The notes under the pieces: model-generated
What the model saw: the letters and a program-made list of their open reading frames with translations, nothing else
Database searches by the model: none
What the model was told of the DNA's origin: nothing
Shown here: positions 39,230 to 49,433 of the stretch, one piece after another
How the letters are laid out: the number at the start of each line of letters is the position of its first letter
Position numbering within the stretch: the stretch's first letter is position 1
Origin: an uncultured Paraburkholderia sp.
Lineage (GTDB): Bacteria; Pseudomonadota; Gammaproteobacteria; Burkholderiales; Burkholderiaceae
Assembly: GCA_940747215.1 (NCBI GenBank)
Contig: CALNWS010000024.1
Location: forward strand, 1 to 59,434
Direction: 5' to 3'
Length of the DNA: 59,434 bases
Program-made: the position numbers and the translations under genes

Positions 39230-40360
39230 ATGTATATATTGCAACTGGGCCTGATCGGCTTGTGTATCGCGTTGTTGCCGCTCTCCTACGTGTGGGTGAA
39301 AGCCGACGACAACAAATTCCGCAAGCTGGTGTGGCTCACCACTTTTCTCACGCTCGATCTGGTGATGTTCGGCGGCTTCACGCGCCTCACCGATTCCGGG
39401 CTCGGCTGTCCAGACTGGCCGGGTTGCTACGGCACGTCGTCGCCATTCATCGCGCATGCCGCGATTTCGGCCGCGCATCAGTTGATGCCCACCGGGCCCG
39501 TCAGCATGACGAAGGCGTGGATCGAGATGATCCACCGCTACTTCGCGATGGCGATCGGCGTGCTGATCATCGCGCAGACCGTCATCGCGTGGACGGCGTG
39601 CGTGAAGCGCCGCCCGCTCCACGTGTCGCCATGGTGGCCGACGTCTCTGCTGCTGATTCTCGTGCAGGGCGCGTTCGGCGCGTTCACCGTGACGATGAAA
39701 CTGCAGCCTGTCATCGTGACGACGCACCTCCTGCTCGGACTTGCGCTGCTCGGCACGCTCGGCTGGCTGGCGGCGCGCCAGACGCTATTGCCCGCGTATG
39801 AGCCGGAAGCCGCGCGCTGGCGCACCGCGGCGCTTGCGGGCCTGATTCTGCTGATCGTCCAGATCGCGCTCGGCGGCTGGGTCAGCACGAACTACGCGGT
39901 GCTGGTGTGCACGGACTTCCCGACCTGCAACGGCCAATGGATTCCGCCGATGGACTTCGCGCACGGTTTCCACCTCTGGCGCGCGCTCGGCATGACGGGT
40001 AACGGCGACGTCATTACGCAGGACGCGCTCGTTGCGATCCACTGGACGCATCGCACGTTTGCAATCGTCGTGGTGGCCTATCTGGCGTGGCTTGCGCTTA
40101 AGCTGCGGCACTTCGAGTCGCTGCGGCGACCCGCGAACGGCGTGTTGCTGTTGGTGGTTATCCAGTTCATCACCGGCCTGTCGAACATCGTGCTGCAATG
40201 GCCGTTGCCCATTGCAGTGGCGCATAACGGTGGGACCGCAATCCTGCTGCTTCTGCTCGTTATGTTAGACTTTCAGATCGCTTATAGCCGTCCCCGCGCG
40301 CGACGCCGCGCCAGCGTAACTCCACATGGACAGCACAACTCTTTCCCAGACACCCAGTAG
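39230..40360 (+). CDS. ctaA: Haem A synthase (COX15/CtaA)
   Basis: 376 residues, eight helices. Conserved features are [21 protein letters not shown] near the N-terminus, the His-containing EMIHRYFAM and [11 protein letters not shown], and a second cysteine pair in [11 protein letters not shown]. It oxidises haem O to haem A for the aa3 oxidase. Its last 35 bp overlap the ctaB start, so the two are coupled. Confidence 0.94.
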   Translation: MYILQLGLIGLCIALLPLSYVWVKADDNKFRKLVWLTTFLTLDLVMFGGFTRLTDSGLGCPDWPGCYGTSSPFIAHAAISAAHQLMPTGPVSMTKAWIEMIHRYFAMAIGVLIIAQTVIAWTACVKRRPLHVSPWWPTSLLLILVQGAFGAFTVTMKLQPVIVTTHLLLGLALLGTLGWLAARQTLLPAYEPEAARWRTAALAGLILLIVQIALGGWVSTNYAVLVCTDFPTCNGQWIPPMDFAHGFHLWRALGMTGNGDVITQDALVAIHWTHRTFAIVVVAYLAWLALKLRHFESLRRPANGVLLLVVIQFITGLSNIVLQWPLPIAVAHNGGTAILLLLLVMLDFQIAYSRPRARRRASVTPHGQHNSFPDTQ

Positions 40361-41231
40361 CCGGGTTTCCCAATACATCGCTCTGACGAAGCCGCGCGTT
40401 ACGCAGCTCGCCGTGTTCTGCGCCGTGATCGGCATGTTCCTGTCCACGCCTGGCATGATGCCTTGGACGGTGCTGATCGGCGGCACCGTCGGCATCTGGC
40501 TGCTGGCCGGTGCGGCGTTCGCCATCAACTGCCTCGTCGAGCAGAAAATCGACGCGAAAATGCGCCGTACGTCGTGGCGGCCGTCTGCGCGCGGCGAAAT
40601 CACCACGGCGCAGATCCTCCTGTTTTCCGCGCTGCTCGGTGGGCTCGGCATGTGGACGCTCTACACGTTCGCCAATCCGCTCACCATGTGGCTCACGCTG
40701 GCCACGTTCGTCGGTTACGCAGTGATCTACACGCTGCTGCTCAAGCCGGCCACGCCGCAGAACATCGTGATCGGCGGCGCCTCGGGTGCCATGCCCCCCG
40801 CGCTGGGCTGGGCCGCGGTCACGGGCCACGTTCCCGGCGACGCATGGATTCTCGTCCTCATCATTTTCGTCTGGACGCCGCCGCACTTCTGGGCGCTCGC
40901 GCTGTATCGCCGTAAAGACTACGAAAACGCCGGTTTGCCGATGCTGCCGAACACGCACGGCGAGAAGTACACGCGTCTGTATATCCTGCTGTATACGGTC
41001 ATTCTGTTTGTGGTCACCATGATGCCGTTCATCTCCGGCATGAGCGGTGTAGTGTATATCTCGGCGGCGGTGTTGCTCGGCGCGGTGTTCCTCGCGTACG
41101 CGTGGAAAATCTATCGCGAGTATTCGGACGACCTCGCGCGCAAAACCTTCCGTTATTCGATCGTCTACCTGTCGCTGCTCTTCGCGGCCCTGTTGATCGA
41201 CCACTATGCGCGCATCGTGATCGGTGCGTAA
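40326..41231 (+). CDS. ctaB: Protohaem IX farnesyltransferase (haem O synthase)
   Basis: 301-residue UbiA-type prenyltransferase. The Asp-rich motifs are [15 protein letters not shown] and [19 protein letters not shown]. It attaches farnesyl to haem B to give haem O, which CtaA then converts. Overlaps the ctaA end by 35 bp. Confidence 0.95.
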   Translation: MDSTTLSQTPSSRVSQYIALTKPRVTQLAVFCAVIGMFLSTPGMMPWTVLIGGTVGIWLLAGAAFAINCLVEQKIDAKMRRTSWRPSARGEITTAQILLFSALLGGLGMWTLYTFANPLTMWLTLATFVGYAVIYTLLLKPATPQNIVIGGASGAMPPALGWAAVTGHVPGDAWILVLIIFVWTPPHFWALALYRRKDYENAGLPMLPNTHGEKYTRLYILLYTVILFVVTMMPFISGMSGVVYISAAVLLGAVFLAYAWKIYREYSDDLARKTFRYSIVYLSLLFAALLIDHYARIVIGA

Positions 41232-41235
41232 TACC

Positions 41236-41853
41236 ATGCTGACAAACCGCTTCGCGCGTTCGGTGCGTGCCACTCTGATCTCATGCGCGCTCGGCGGCGC
41301 TGTGTTGGTGGCCGGTTGCGGCAAGCAGCCGCCCGCGTTCACCAATCTCGACATCACCGGCAACAAGCAGTTCGGCAGCGACTTCTCGCTGCCCGACACG
41401 TCCGGCAAGATCCGCACGATGGCGGACTACAAGGGCAAAGTAGTCGTGCTGTTCTTCGGCTACACGCACTGTCCGGACGTTTGCCCGACCACGATGGCCG
41501 AACTGTCGCAAGCATTGCAGCAACTCGGCCCCGACGACGCCAAACGTGTCCGGGTGCTCTTCGTTACCGTCGACCCGGAACGCGACACGCCTGCTTTGCT
41601 CGCCCAGTACGTGCCGGCATTCAACCCGACGTTCGTCGGTTTGCGTTCAGCGGATCAGGTGCAACTCGCGAAGGTCACGAAAGACTTCCGCGTGTACTAC
41701 GCGAAAGTGCCCGGCAAGACGCCCGACAGCTACACGATGGACCACACGGCCGCGAGCTATGTGTTCGATCCGGACGGCAAGCTGCGTTTCTTCGCGCGCG
41801 ACGGGCAGGGCGCAACGCCTTGGGTTCACGACATCAAGCTGCTGCTGAACTGA
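41236..41853 (+). CDS. SCO1/SenC family copper chaperone
   Basis: 205 residues. A lipobox-like signal (VLVAGCGKQPP) is followed by the thioredoxin fold. Copper ligands are YTHCPDVCPTTMAEL (CxxxC) and the His in TMDHTAASYVFDP. It delivers copper to the CuA site of CoxB. It begins four bases after the ctaB stop and closes the oxidase operon. Confidence 0.93.
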   Translation: MLTNRFARSVRATLISCALGGAVLVAGCGKQPPAFTNLDITGNKQFGSDFSLPDTSGKIRTMADYKGKVVVLFFGYTHCPDVCPTTMAELSQALQQLGPDDAKRVRVLFVTVDPERDTPALLAQYVPAFNPTFVGLRSADQVQLAKVTKDFRVYYAKVPGKTPDSYTMDHTAASYVFDPDGKLRFFARDGQGATPWVHDIKLLLN

Positions 41854-41959
41854 TCTTCCGGCAGCTTGGCTGCTTGGCGTTCCGGCGCGCGCCATCCTTT
41901 CTGCGTATTTCGGCGAACGTAATCAGGGGTTCCGGTTGAACGGAACGTGACCGGTCCTT

Positions 41960-42060
41960 TCGGTCGAAGGTGATCGCTGATCACTGGTTTTCGAAACGAG
42001 CGAGCATCTTGCCGAAACGGCTGATCACCATCACCGAAATCCGTACCTCGTCTCGCTACA
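41960..42060. mobile_element. Second IS-element end remnant
   Basis: Contains two tandem-like units, each a GCTGATCAC motif followed by CGAAA (near 41974 and 42019). The second, 42015-42043, matches 96-125 near the start of the window. No transposase frame lies beside it. The following 42061-42311 shows no gene, only an inverted repeat GGACGCC/GGCGTCC near 42092-42115. Confidence 0.4.
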
Positions 42061-42311
42061 TCCTGATTGGTGATCGTCTGCATGGTGCCCACGGACGCCG
42101 CGTGCGGGCGTCCGTCCTTTGGGAATTGTCGTTATCGATTGACGCGCCGCTGGCCAGCCGCGCGCTGAAACGCAGTACTGCGAGAATGTAGCCGGTTTTG
42201 CAGGGCAGCGGTAATTCGCCGTTACCCATGTGAAAGGTCGCCGGTGAAAATGCGCTAGTGCAGCAGCGTGGGCGCATGGCTCGCTATGAGCGCGAGCCAT
42301 GAATCTCTATT

Positions 42312-44559
42312 TTAGTTGTTCGTGCTGGTGCTCGGCACGTGGCTGCTGTTGTCCGCGTTGTCGGCGCTATCCGCGCCACCCGTCTCTTCGGCGGCACGGC
42401 ATGCCGTACACGCCGAAGCGCTCCAGCAGCGCCGGTATCGCCTCCACCGGCACGGGGCGCGAGAACAGGAAGCCCTGTGCCTCGATATGACCGAGCGCCG
42501 CGAGCCACGCAATCTGCTCTTCGGTTTCGGTGCCTTCCACCACGACGGTGAGGCCAAGCGAGCGCGCGAGATTGACGATTGCCGTGACCATCACGCAGAC
42601 GCTGCGGTCGCCCGGAATGGCCTGCACGAACGAGCGGTCCACCTTCAGCGTATCGACCGAGAAGCGGTTCAGTACTACAGCGACGAGTAACCCATGCCGA
42701 AGTCGTCGAGCGCGATACGCACGCCGAGATGCTTGAGCGCGAAGATTTTCTCGGAGACGAGTTTGGGATATTCCATCATCGCCGTCTCGGTGATTTCGAG
42801 TTCGAAGCGGCGCGCGGAAATGCCGCTTTCCTCGATGGCGTGCGACACCGTCTCGTAGAGGTCGCCGCGCCAGAACTGCACGGCCGAGATGTTCACCGCG
42901 AGCGAGAGCGTGTCGTAGCCTTGCTGCTGCCACACCGCGAGTTGCCGGCACGCCGTTTCGATCACGAAGTCGCTGATCGGCACGATGAGCCCCGTGGATT
43001 CCGCGACCGGGATGAATTCGTTGGCCGGAATCAGTCCGTGCTGCGGATAGTTCCAGCGCACGAGCGCCTCGAAGCCGGTAATGCAGCGGCGCGTGAGGTC
43101 GATCTTCGGCTGATAGGTGAGGAAGAGTTGGCCTTCGGCAAGCGCCACGCACAGTTGCTGTTCCCACTTCATCAGATGGTCAGCGCGGTGCGACAGTTGC
43201 GGCGAATAGAACTGGTAGCAGTTCTTGCCCGCGTCCTTCGCGCTGTACATCGCGAGGTCGGCCTTCTTCAGCAGGTCGATCTCGCTTTCGTTCGCAACCG
43301 AGTAGAGCGCGATGCCGATGCTCGCATGCAGCACGAACGAACTGCCGCGCACCTCGAACGGCTTCGCGAACGCCTCCGCCGCGCCTTCGGCGAGTGCCAC
43401 CGCGCGCTTCTCGACGTCGTCGCCCTTGATCACGACGACGAACTCGTCGCCGCCGATCCGGCCGTGCCGCCTTCGCCGATCGCCGCCGAGAGGCGCGAGG
43501 CCGTCATCTGCAGCACGATGTCGCCGGCGTTGTGGCCGAGCGTGTCGTTGACCGTCTTGAAGTTGTCGAGGTCGATAAAGAGAATCGCGAGGCGGCCGAG
43601 ATTGGCCTGTTGCGTGACGTCGTGCCGCAAGCCCTGCAACGTTGCATAACGATTGCGCAGTCCGGTGAGCAGATCGTATTCGACGAGATGCGTCATCTCG
43701 CGCTCGCGGCCGAGCAGTTTGCCGATCAGCCCCGTGGCCACCGCGAAGAAGCTCAGCATGGCGAACGAGATGAAGCCCGCCATCAGCAGATAGACGTTGC
43801 GCGTGTGGTTGTAGTCGGCGAACTCTTCGGCCTGCGAGAGGCCGACCAGCACGCCGAGCGGATAACCGTCGATATGCCGGTACGAGACGATACGCGTGAC
43901 GCTGTCGATCGAATCCACGTACGTGCCCGATACGTGTTCCGATGTCGGATACGAGCCGCTTGCCGAGAACGCGCCGTTCGCGTTTTCGACGCTGCCCGTG
44001 CGGCGCGCGAGCACCGCGCCGTTGTCCGAGATCACCGCGATTACACCGTCGCGGCCGATGGCCGCGTTGTGTAGAAGTCGCTCGTGAAATAGCTGGGATC
44101 TTCCGAGACCACCACGACGTCCGCGAACGATCCGTCCGGATGATCCAGGCGCTGCATCATCTGCAATGTCCAGTGGCCGGACACGCGGCCGAGCACCGGT
44201 TTGCTGATGAACAGTTGGTCGTCGTTTTCGTGTTGGTGGACCTTGAAGTGCTCGCGGTCGGACAGATCGATGTGTTTCGGGTTGAGTTCGGTCTTGTTGG
44301 CGATCAGCGTGCCGTGTTCGTCGATCAACGAAACCTGCACCAGCGTCCCACTTTGCACGACGCCTTTTTCAACCGTCGTGGAAAGGTCGAAATTATTCGG
44401 CGTTTTTTCGAATTCGTATTTGACGAAACGCGTGATCTGATCCACTTGGTGAATCGCCTTCACCGTGTGCTGTTCGAGCGCCGCGGAGAGAATCGCGGCG
44501 AACGCCATTGCCTCGCCGTGGTTCGCTTCTTTTTCGACCGAAAGACGCGCGAAAATCAC
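42312..44559 (-). pseudogene. GGDEF/EAL (cyclic-di-GMP) protein, body, frameshifted
   Basis: The reading starts in FARLSVEKEANHGEAM right of the first helix and runs through a periplasmic Cache-like sensor (FDLSTTVEKGVVQSG). It then shifts at about 44040 to a second helix (YLLMAGFISFAMLSFFAV) and the GGDEF domain (LVEYDLLTGLRNR, FIDLDNFKTVND). Another shift just before the intact IGGDEF motif (about 43450), then EAL (GFEALVRWNYPQ, ETAMMEYPK, DDFGMGYSSL), and a final shift at about 42680. The N-terminal helix lies 2.5 kb away at 47105-47237. It would have made or degraded c-di-GMP. Confidence 0.88.
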
Positions 44560-44959
44560 GGTTGCTGCGCCGAGTCCCACTGGATCAGCGAGGGCAGCAC
44601 GCCATCGCCCGCGCCTTGCTAGGCGGGGAATCCGCCGTTTTCCGCGATCGACAGACCCCACGTGAAATCGCCGCGCGTCATCGGCACGATGGGCGGGATG
44701 CCTGCGGATACTGCGCCTCGCCGGCAAGATTCCGCGGGCGCTCGACCCGCGCCACCCAGTGCGACAGATACGGTCGGCGGTGTTGCCGGAAACGGACATC
44801 GCGCTGAAAGCCTTGAAAGCCGTGCATCCGCGTGCGGACGTGATCGCGTAACAACTGAACTGGCTGGGCACCGCTCATCTGATCGACGTGCAGCCGACCG
44901 ACGGCGCGGCGGCGCTTGTCGCCGAAGTCGAAACACCCGAGGGTCTGCGCCTTAAATAA
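44559..44959. pseudogene. VOC/glyoxalase-like gene, split by inversion
   Basis: The middle part lies on the minus strand (44773 to 44559): PYLSHWVARVERPRNLAG, then after a frame change MTRGDFTWGLSIAENGGFPA, a TAG, and GVLPSLIQWDSAQQP. The C-terminal part lies on the plus strand (from 44774): VLPETDIALKALKAVHPRA, a TAA, then QLNWLGTAHLIDVQPTDG and a TAA at 44957. Joining CAGCAACCG to TCGGCGGTG restores one frame exactly (QQP-SAV). The N-terminus is missing. The family (glyoxalase-like VOC domain) is my recognition from these segments. Confidence 0.65.
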
Positions 44960-45035
44960 AGCAGCGCGCGCGGGCGTCCAACTCGCGCGATAATCAAAGT
45001 TTTGACCGGTTCCAGTGATACCAGCAGAGGAGACC

Positions 45036-46232
45036 ATGGACCAAAGCGATTTGAAAGCCCCCACGTGGCAATTGTCCGAACGCGCACGCAAGCTCACGAG
45101 CTCGGCGATTCGGGAGATTCTGAAGGTCACAGAGCGGCCTGAAGTCATTTCGTTCGCGGGCGGCCAGCCTTCGCCGGCCACGTTCCCTGCCGAAGAAATG
45201 CGCGCAGCCGCTGACCGCATCCTGCGCGACGAGCCCTCGGCCGCCTTGCAATACAGCGCGACCGAAGGTTATGCGCCGCTGCGCGAATGGGTGGCGAGGC
45301 GCTACTCCGTGAACGGCGCGAAGATCCGCGCGAGCCAGGTGCTCATCACCACGGGTTCGCAGCAGGCGCTCGACCTGCTCGGTAAAGTGCTGGTGTGTCC
45401 GGAAAGCCCGGTACTCGTCGAAACGCCGACCTACCTCGGCGCGCTGCAATCGTTTTCGATGTACGAGCCGCGCTACATTCAGGTGCCGACCGACGAGCAA
45501 GGCCTGATTCCCGAAGGCCTCACGCCGGAACTCACGGCCGGCGTGCGTCTGCTGTACGCACAGCCGAACTTCCAGAATCCTACGGGCCGGCATTTGCCGG
45601 TGGAGCGCCGCCGCGCGCTCGCCGAATTCGCGAAGACCGCGCCGTTTCCGGTGATCGAAGACGACCCGTACGGCGCGCTCGACTACGCGGGCGAGCCGCT
45701 GCCCACCATGCTCTCGATGGCGCTGGACCACATAGTGCATCTCGGCTCGTTCTCGAAGGTGCTCGCGCCGGGTCTGCGCGTGGGTTACATCATTGCGCCG
45801 GAAGATCTGATCTTCAAACTCGTGCAGGCCAAGCAGGCAACGGATCTGCACACGCCGAGCTTCACGCAGCGCATCGTTTATGAAGTAATCAAGAACGGCT
45901 TCCTCGACACGCACGTGCCGAGCATCCGCGAGCTGTATCGCGACCAGTGCGAAGCGATGTTGGCGTCGCTAGAACGTTACATGCCGGAAGGCGTGACGTG
46001 GAACCGTCCGGAAGGCGGCATGTTCATCTGGGTGAATCTGCCCGCGCAGATCGACAGCATGAAGTTGCAGGAAGAAGCCGTCGCGCAGAACGTCGCGTTC
46101 GTGCCGGGCGGTCCGTTCTTCGCGAACGACGCGCAGCACAACACGCTGCGTTTGTCGTTCGTCACGGTGCCGCCGGCGAAGATCGACGAAGGCGTGTCGC
46201 GTCTCGCCACGCTGATCCGCTCGAAAGTCTGA
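45036..46232 (+). CDS. PLP-dependent aminotransferase (class I/II, 2-aminoadipate/aromatic type)
   Basis: 398 residues. The fold type I aminotransferase pattern includes YSATEGYAPLREWVARR, PNFQNPTGRHLP, and SFSKVLAPGLRVGY, where the Lys binds PLP; RLSFVTVPP contains the substrate-carboxylate Arg. A good Shine-Dalgarno (AGAGGAGA) precedes the ATG at 45036. Members act on 2-aminoadipate, aromatic or branched amino acids; the substrate here is unknown. It is the only intact gene in a scrambled stretch, next to damaged ridA and phzF fragments. Confidence 0.9.
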   Translation: MDQSDLKAPTWQLSERARKLTSSAIREILKVTERPEVISFAGGQPSPATFPAEEMRAAADRILRDEPSAALQYSATEGYAPLREWVARRYSVNGAKIRASQVLITTGSQQALDLLGKVLVCPESPVLVETPTYLGALQSFSMYEPRYIQVPTDEQGLIPEGLTPELTAGVRLLYAQPNFQNPTGRHLPVERRRALAEFAKTAPFPVIEDDPYGALDYAGEPLPTMLSMALDHIVHLGSFSKVLAPGLRVGYIIAPEDLIFKLVQAKQATDLHTPSFTQRIVYEVIKNGFLDTHVPSIRELYRDQCEAMLASLERYMPEGVTWNRPEGGMFIWVNLPAQIDSMKLQEEAVAQNVAFVPGGPFFANDAQHNTLRLSFVTVPPAKIDEGVSRLATLIRSKV

Positions 46233-46306
46233 GTTAGAGTTAGAACCAAGTCCGATACGGCGCGCCGCAGCCCCACCCGTTTCCACTACTGAACCAGGAA
46301 GACAAA

Positions 46307-46710
46307 ATGGCTAAACGAATGTGCACGACAAGCTCAAGGAACTGGGCATCGAACTGCCGGCAGCGGCATATGTGATGAGCACGCAAAGCGGCAACACGGT
46401 CTATCTACTCGGCGACAACATCTCGACCGAAGAAGGCAAGGCCGCCGCACGTTCCATCGCCATCGACCTGCTCGCCACCCTGCATACGCACACGGGCGAC
46501 CTGAACCGCGTGAAGCGCATCGTGAAGCTGATGAGCCTCGTGAACTCTACGCTCGATTTCACCGAACAGCACATCGTCGCGAACGGTGCGTCGGAACTGT
46601 TTGCCGACGTGTTCGGCAAGCGCGGCAAGCATGCACGCTCGGCGTTCGGCGTGGCGCAGATTCCGCTCGGCGCGTGCGTCGAGATCGAAATGATCGCCGA
46701 GGTCGAGTAA
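46307..46710 (+). pseudogene. RidA/YjgF-type imine deaminase, damaged
   Basis: The expected start ATG GCT AAA CG (46307) is one base out of frame with the rest (VHDKLKELGIELP). A GTG at 46321 could still start a shortened protein of 129 residues. Inside, YVMSTQSGNTVYL passes to GDNISTEEGKAAAR, skipping about 18 residues that family members have (the SGHIxxxDG segment). The C-terminal RSAFGVAQIPLGACVEIEMIAEV with the key Arg is intact. A short product may still be made. Confidence 0.75.
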
Positions 46711-46959
46711 GCATCCTGATCCTGAAGTACGTCCACAGCTTCGTGCTCAGTCGCACATGAGCTTACGGCGTGCTTGAAAAGCCCGTTTCACGAACCGCGC
46801 TGTTTGTGGCGGCAGGTTCGCCGGGAAGCACGAATAAACGCGTCGCGAAGTGCCCGTCACCCGCGGCGCGTTTGGCTTTTTGTTGCGAGGTGGATCGTTG
46901 CGCCATCACCAGATAGAATCCGCGAGCCACACAACCGCTGGATTCGCTGGTAGCGTCCC

Positions 46960-47110
46960 ATGCCCGCCAACACTGTTCGATTCAAACAAGTCGACGTTTT
47001 CACGTCGGTGCCGTTCAAAGGCAATCCGCTTGCCGTGGTGTTCGACGCCGATTCGCTCGACACTGATCAGATGCAGGCCATCGCGCGCTGGACCAATCTG
47101 TCGGAAATCA
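46960..47110 (+). pseudogene. PhzF family gene, N-terminal fragment
   Basis: [33 protein letters not shown] and IARWTNLSE are the N-terminus of a PhzF-type isomerase. At the codon after SE the sequence leaves PhzF and becomes the reverse complement of the GGDEF/EAL gene's first helix. The rest of phzF is on the minus strand at 47756-48490. Confidence 0.8.
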
Positions 47111-47237
47111 CCGTCCAGAGCAGGATTAAAACCAGTACGCCGAGTGCGGGAATTGCGAGCAGCGCGCGACGACGCAAAACAGCAGGATCGCGGCGCGGTT
47201 TGGATTCGCGCAAATCGTGGAAGCGGGGTTTGCTCAT
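47105..47237 (-). pseudogene. N-terminal fragment of the GGDEF/EAL gene
   Basis: Starts [18 protein letters not shown] and contains the first membrane helix [20 protein letters not shown]. The gene at 44559 begins TVI-FARLSVEKE on the same strand, so the two pieces join through the shared TVI codons. They are now separated by 2.5 kb. Confidence 0.8.
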
Positions 47238-47755
47238 TGGGCAGTCCATGCCTCTGTGCCGGCCGGCTGCAAACGCGCGAGCATCGACTGCGCTGATTTC
47301 ATGGGTGGCTGCATGGTGACCAAAGTGCCGGGCCTGCTGCATAGGAGGAAAGAGCGTGGCGACGAGCCAGTCCACCCGCAGGTCATCGGGTACCTTTCGA
47401 TATACTTAATGCCACTGGATTAAGGAAGTGCCCGGACATCGGGTATACGCGGGCGTACCGGACGCTTCCGTTTATCCACTGCTGCAGCCGGCTAGGCCTG
47501 TCTTGACGCTGCGGCCGGGCTTCTGGTTTCGAATATTTCATCGGGTTCGGCATCCGGCGTGCGTGTGACCGGTCCAGCAACGTGTCCGGCTTTTCGTGTG
47601 CGTCTCGCTATGTGAGGCGCATGTTGTGTGCAAACGGTGCGGCATTCTGTGGCTCGGCGTGGCGCGGTGAGCATATCGCCACCGGTTGTCCGGCGTGTGC
47701 GAAACGCGTGTGCCTACCGGCCGCATGTGGACGCGCACAGACGTGCATGGGCACA
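47238..47755. other. No recognisable gene
   Basis: 518 bp between the GGDEF/EAL N-terminal fragment and the phzF body. Frames are short and do not resemble any family I know; probably regulatory and decayed sequence upstream of the former GGDEF/EAL gene. Confidence 0.4.
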
Positions 47756-48490
47756 CTACGGCAGCCGGAATATGCCGTCGACGATCGTGACCGATGGCCC
47801 GCCGATCCATGTCTTGCCGTTCGCATCGTCGTAGTGCACGGACACTTCGCCGGCATGACCGAGCGCCGTACCCTGACGCGCCGTGTAGCGTTCGCCCGGG
47901 CGACGGTTTTGCGCACTCAGCAGACCGGCGAGCGCGGCGTTCGCGCTGCCCGTCATCGGATCTTTGCCGACGCCGAAGCTGCCGCCCGACATCAGGCAGC
48001 GTACTTCGAAGGTGGCCGGGCCGCCGGCTTCGTGCGATCCTAGACGGCGACGCCATGCGTGTCCACCGAATGGACGACGGCCGCGAGCGCAACCGGATCG
48101 GGATCGAGCGCGAGACACGCCCTTGCCGAACCGACACGCACGACGAGCCAGGGTGCGCCGTTGTCGACGGCGCAAGGCTGTGCGTCGAAATCGATTGTAT
48201 CGCTGCGCAAGGCCGTGGCGAACGCGTCATATTGATTCCCGGGCAGCGGGGCGGCGAACGCCCAGGCTTGCCGCGGTTGCTTCTGAAGACAGCGCCTTCA
48301 GCTCGACGAGGCCGACGCCGCATTGCTGGACCAGCTTGCCTGGCTGCTTCGGCTGATAACCGCTTTCGAGCAGCGCGTGTGCGGTACTGAGCGTGGGATG
48401 ACCGGCAAACGGCAGTTCGCCATGCGTGGTGAATATGCGAACGTGATAGTCAGCGGCCGGATTCGTGGGTTTGACCAAGAAGGTGGTTTT
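47756..48490 (-). pseudogene. PhzF family gene, body, inverted and frameshifted
   Basis: Read on the minus strand: TTFLVKPTNPAADYHVRIF, HGELPFAGHPTLSTAHALLE (the PhzF active-site region), then frame changes at about 48250 and 48010, then GSFGVGKDPMTGSANAALAG and a C-terminus ending TIVDGIFRLP. It begins with the very residues that should follow SE of the fragment at 46960-47110. PhzF proteins are isomerases or epimerases, named from phenazine synthesis. Confidence 0.8.
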
Positions 48491-48839
48491 CACCCGCTTT
48501 ACCTCTTCAGCGGCGATCTCGCAGATAGCGAGATCGCCGGCTGCTCGGTCACGATCGAGGCCGACGGCGTGCTAAAAGACACGCTGGTGGCGCTGGCGGT
48601 CGCGCTGCGCTGCATCATCCGCTGTCGCGCGGCGACACGGGCGTCGAGAAGCAGCTGGCGTTGCTGGAAGGTCTGGGCGGCGACCATGCCGCGTTGTACG
48701 GGCTGATGTCGCGGCGGGCGGTGCAACTCGCAGAGCGCCGCGCGAAACCGCTCGCTGCGGCCGAAGCGATCTCCGAGGCCGTCGAAGAATCGCTTGGCCG
48801 TTCGTTGAATCAGGCTTCGGCAGGTGCAAGCGTCAAGTA
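48491..48839 (+). pseudogene. 3' fragment of an unidentified gene
   Basis: A plus-strand reading with one frame change near 48610: CSVTIEADGVLKDTLVALAV, then LHHPLSRGDTGVEKQLALLE, LMSRRAVQLAERRAKPLAAA, to TAA at 48837. It is helical and Ala/Leu-rich and ends cleanly, so it is probably the end of a gene whose start was lost at the phzF breakpoint (about 48490). I do not recognise the family. Confidence 0.45.
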
Positions 48840-48916
48840 AGCCGTGATAATGTGACGCCGACGCGGCGCGCAATCCGCCCGCGCCGCGCTTCGGGACCAA
48901 CAGACGAGAACGCACA

Positions 48917-49215
48917 ATGATCAAGGTCAGCATCCTCTATCCGTACCGGGAAAACGGCCACTTCGACGTGGACTATTACTGCGTCCATCACATGCCGCTC
49001 GCGGCCAAGCTGTTCGGACCGTCGTTCAAGAGCTGGTCGGTCGACGTCGGCATCAACGCCGGGCCGCCGGGAACGTCGCCACCTTACGTGGCCGCGGGCC
49101 ACTTCCTGTTCGACAGCACGGACGACTTGAATAAAGTATTCAAGCCGACATCCCCAACTACACCGACGGCGGCAACATTACCATCCTGATCAGCGAAGTC
49201 AAGGTTTCCGTGTGA
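48917..49215 (+). pseudogene. EthD family protein, frameshifted near the end
   Basis: MIKVSILYPYRENGHFDVDY, YCVHHMPLAAKLFG and YVAAGHFLFDSTDDLNKVF are typical of EthD-domain ferredoxin-like-fold proteins. At about 49143 a small deletion changes frame; the proper C-terminus (DIPNYTDGGNITILISEV) follows in another frame to TGA at 49213. The last quarter is thus scrambled. Function of the family is largely unknown. Confidence 0.72.
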
Positions 49216-49433
49216 TGCCCAACGGCCGGCGCGAATCCGGCGGCATAGAGTCGATGTCGTCGGCGTCCGCGTCGCAACACCGTGAGCAGGGACTTCATAC
49301 CGTGCACGACGCGCCTCACGGTAGACGTGTGCATGAATCAACAAGAAACCGCCGGCGCACCGATCGGTTAGCACCGGCATCCGCGGCCCGTTCACGGCCG
49401 TTTCATGAGTTTCACGAAGGATAAGGACACGAG

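Noticed and set aside
41854..42311. A sigma factor gene (rpoH) expected after the sco gene in relatives
   Set aside because: No RpoH segment is found in any frame; the stretch holds only IS-like repeats.
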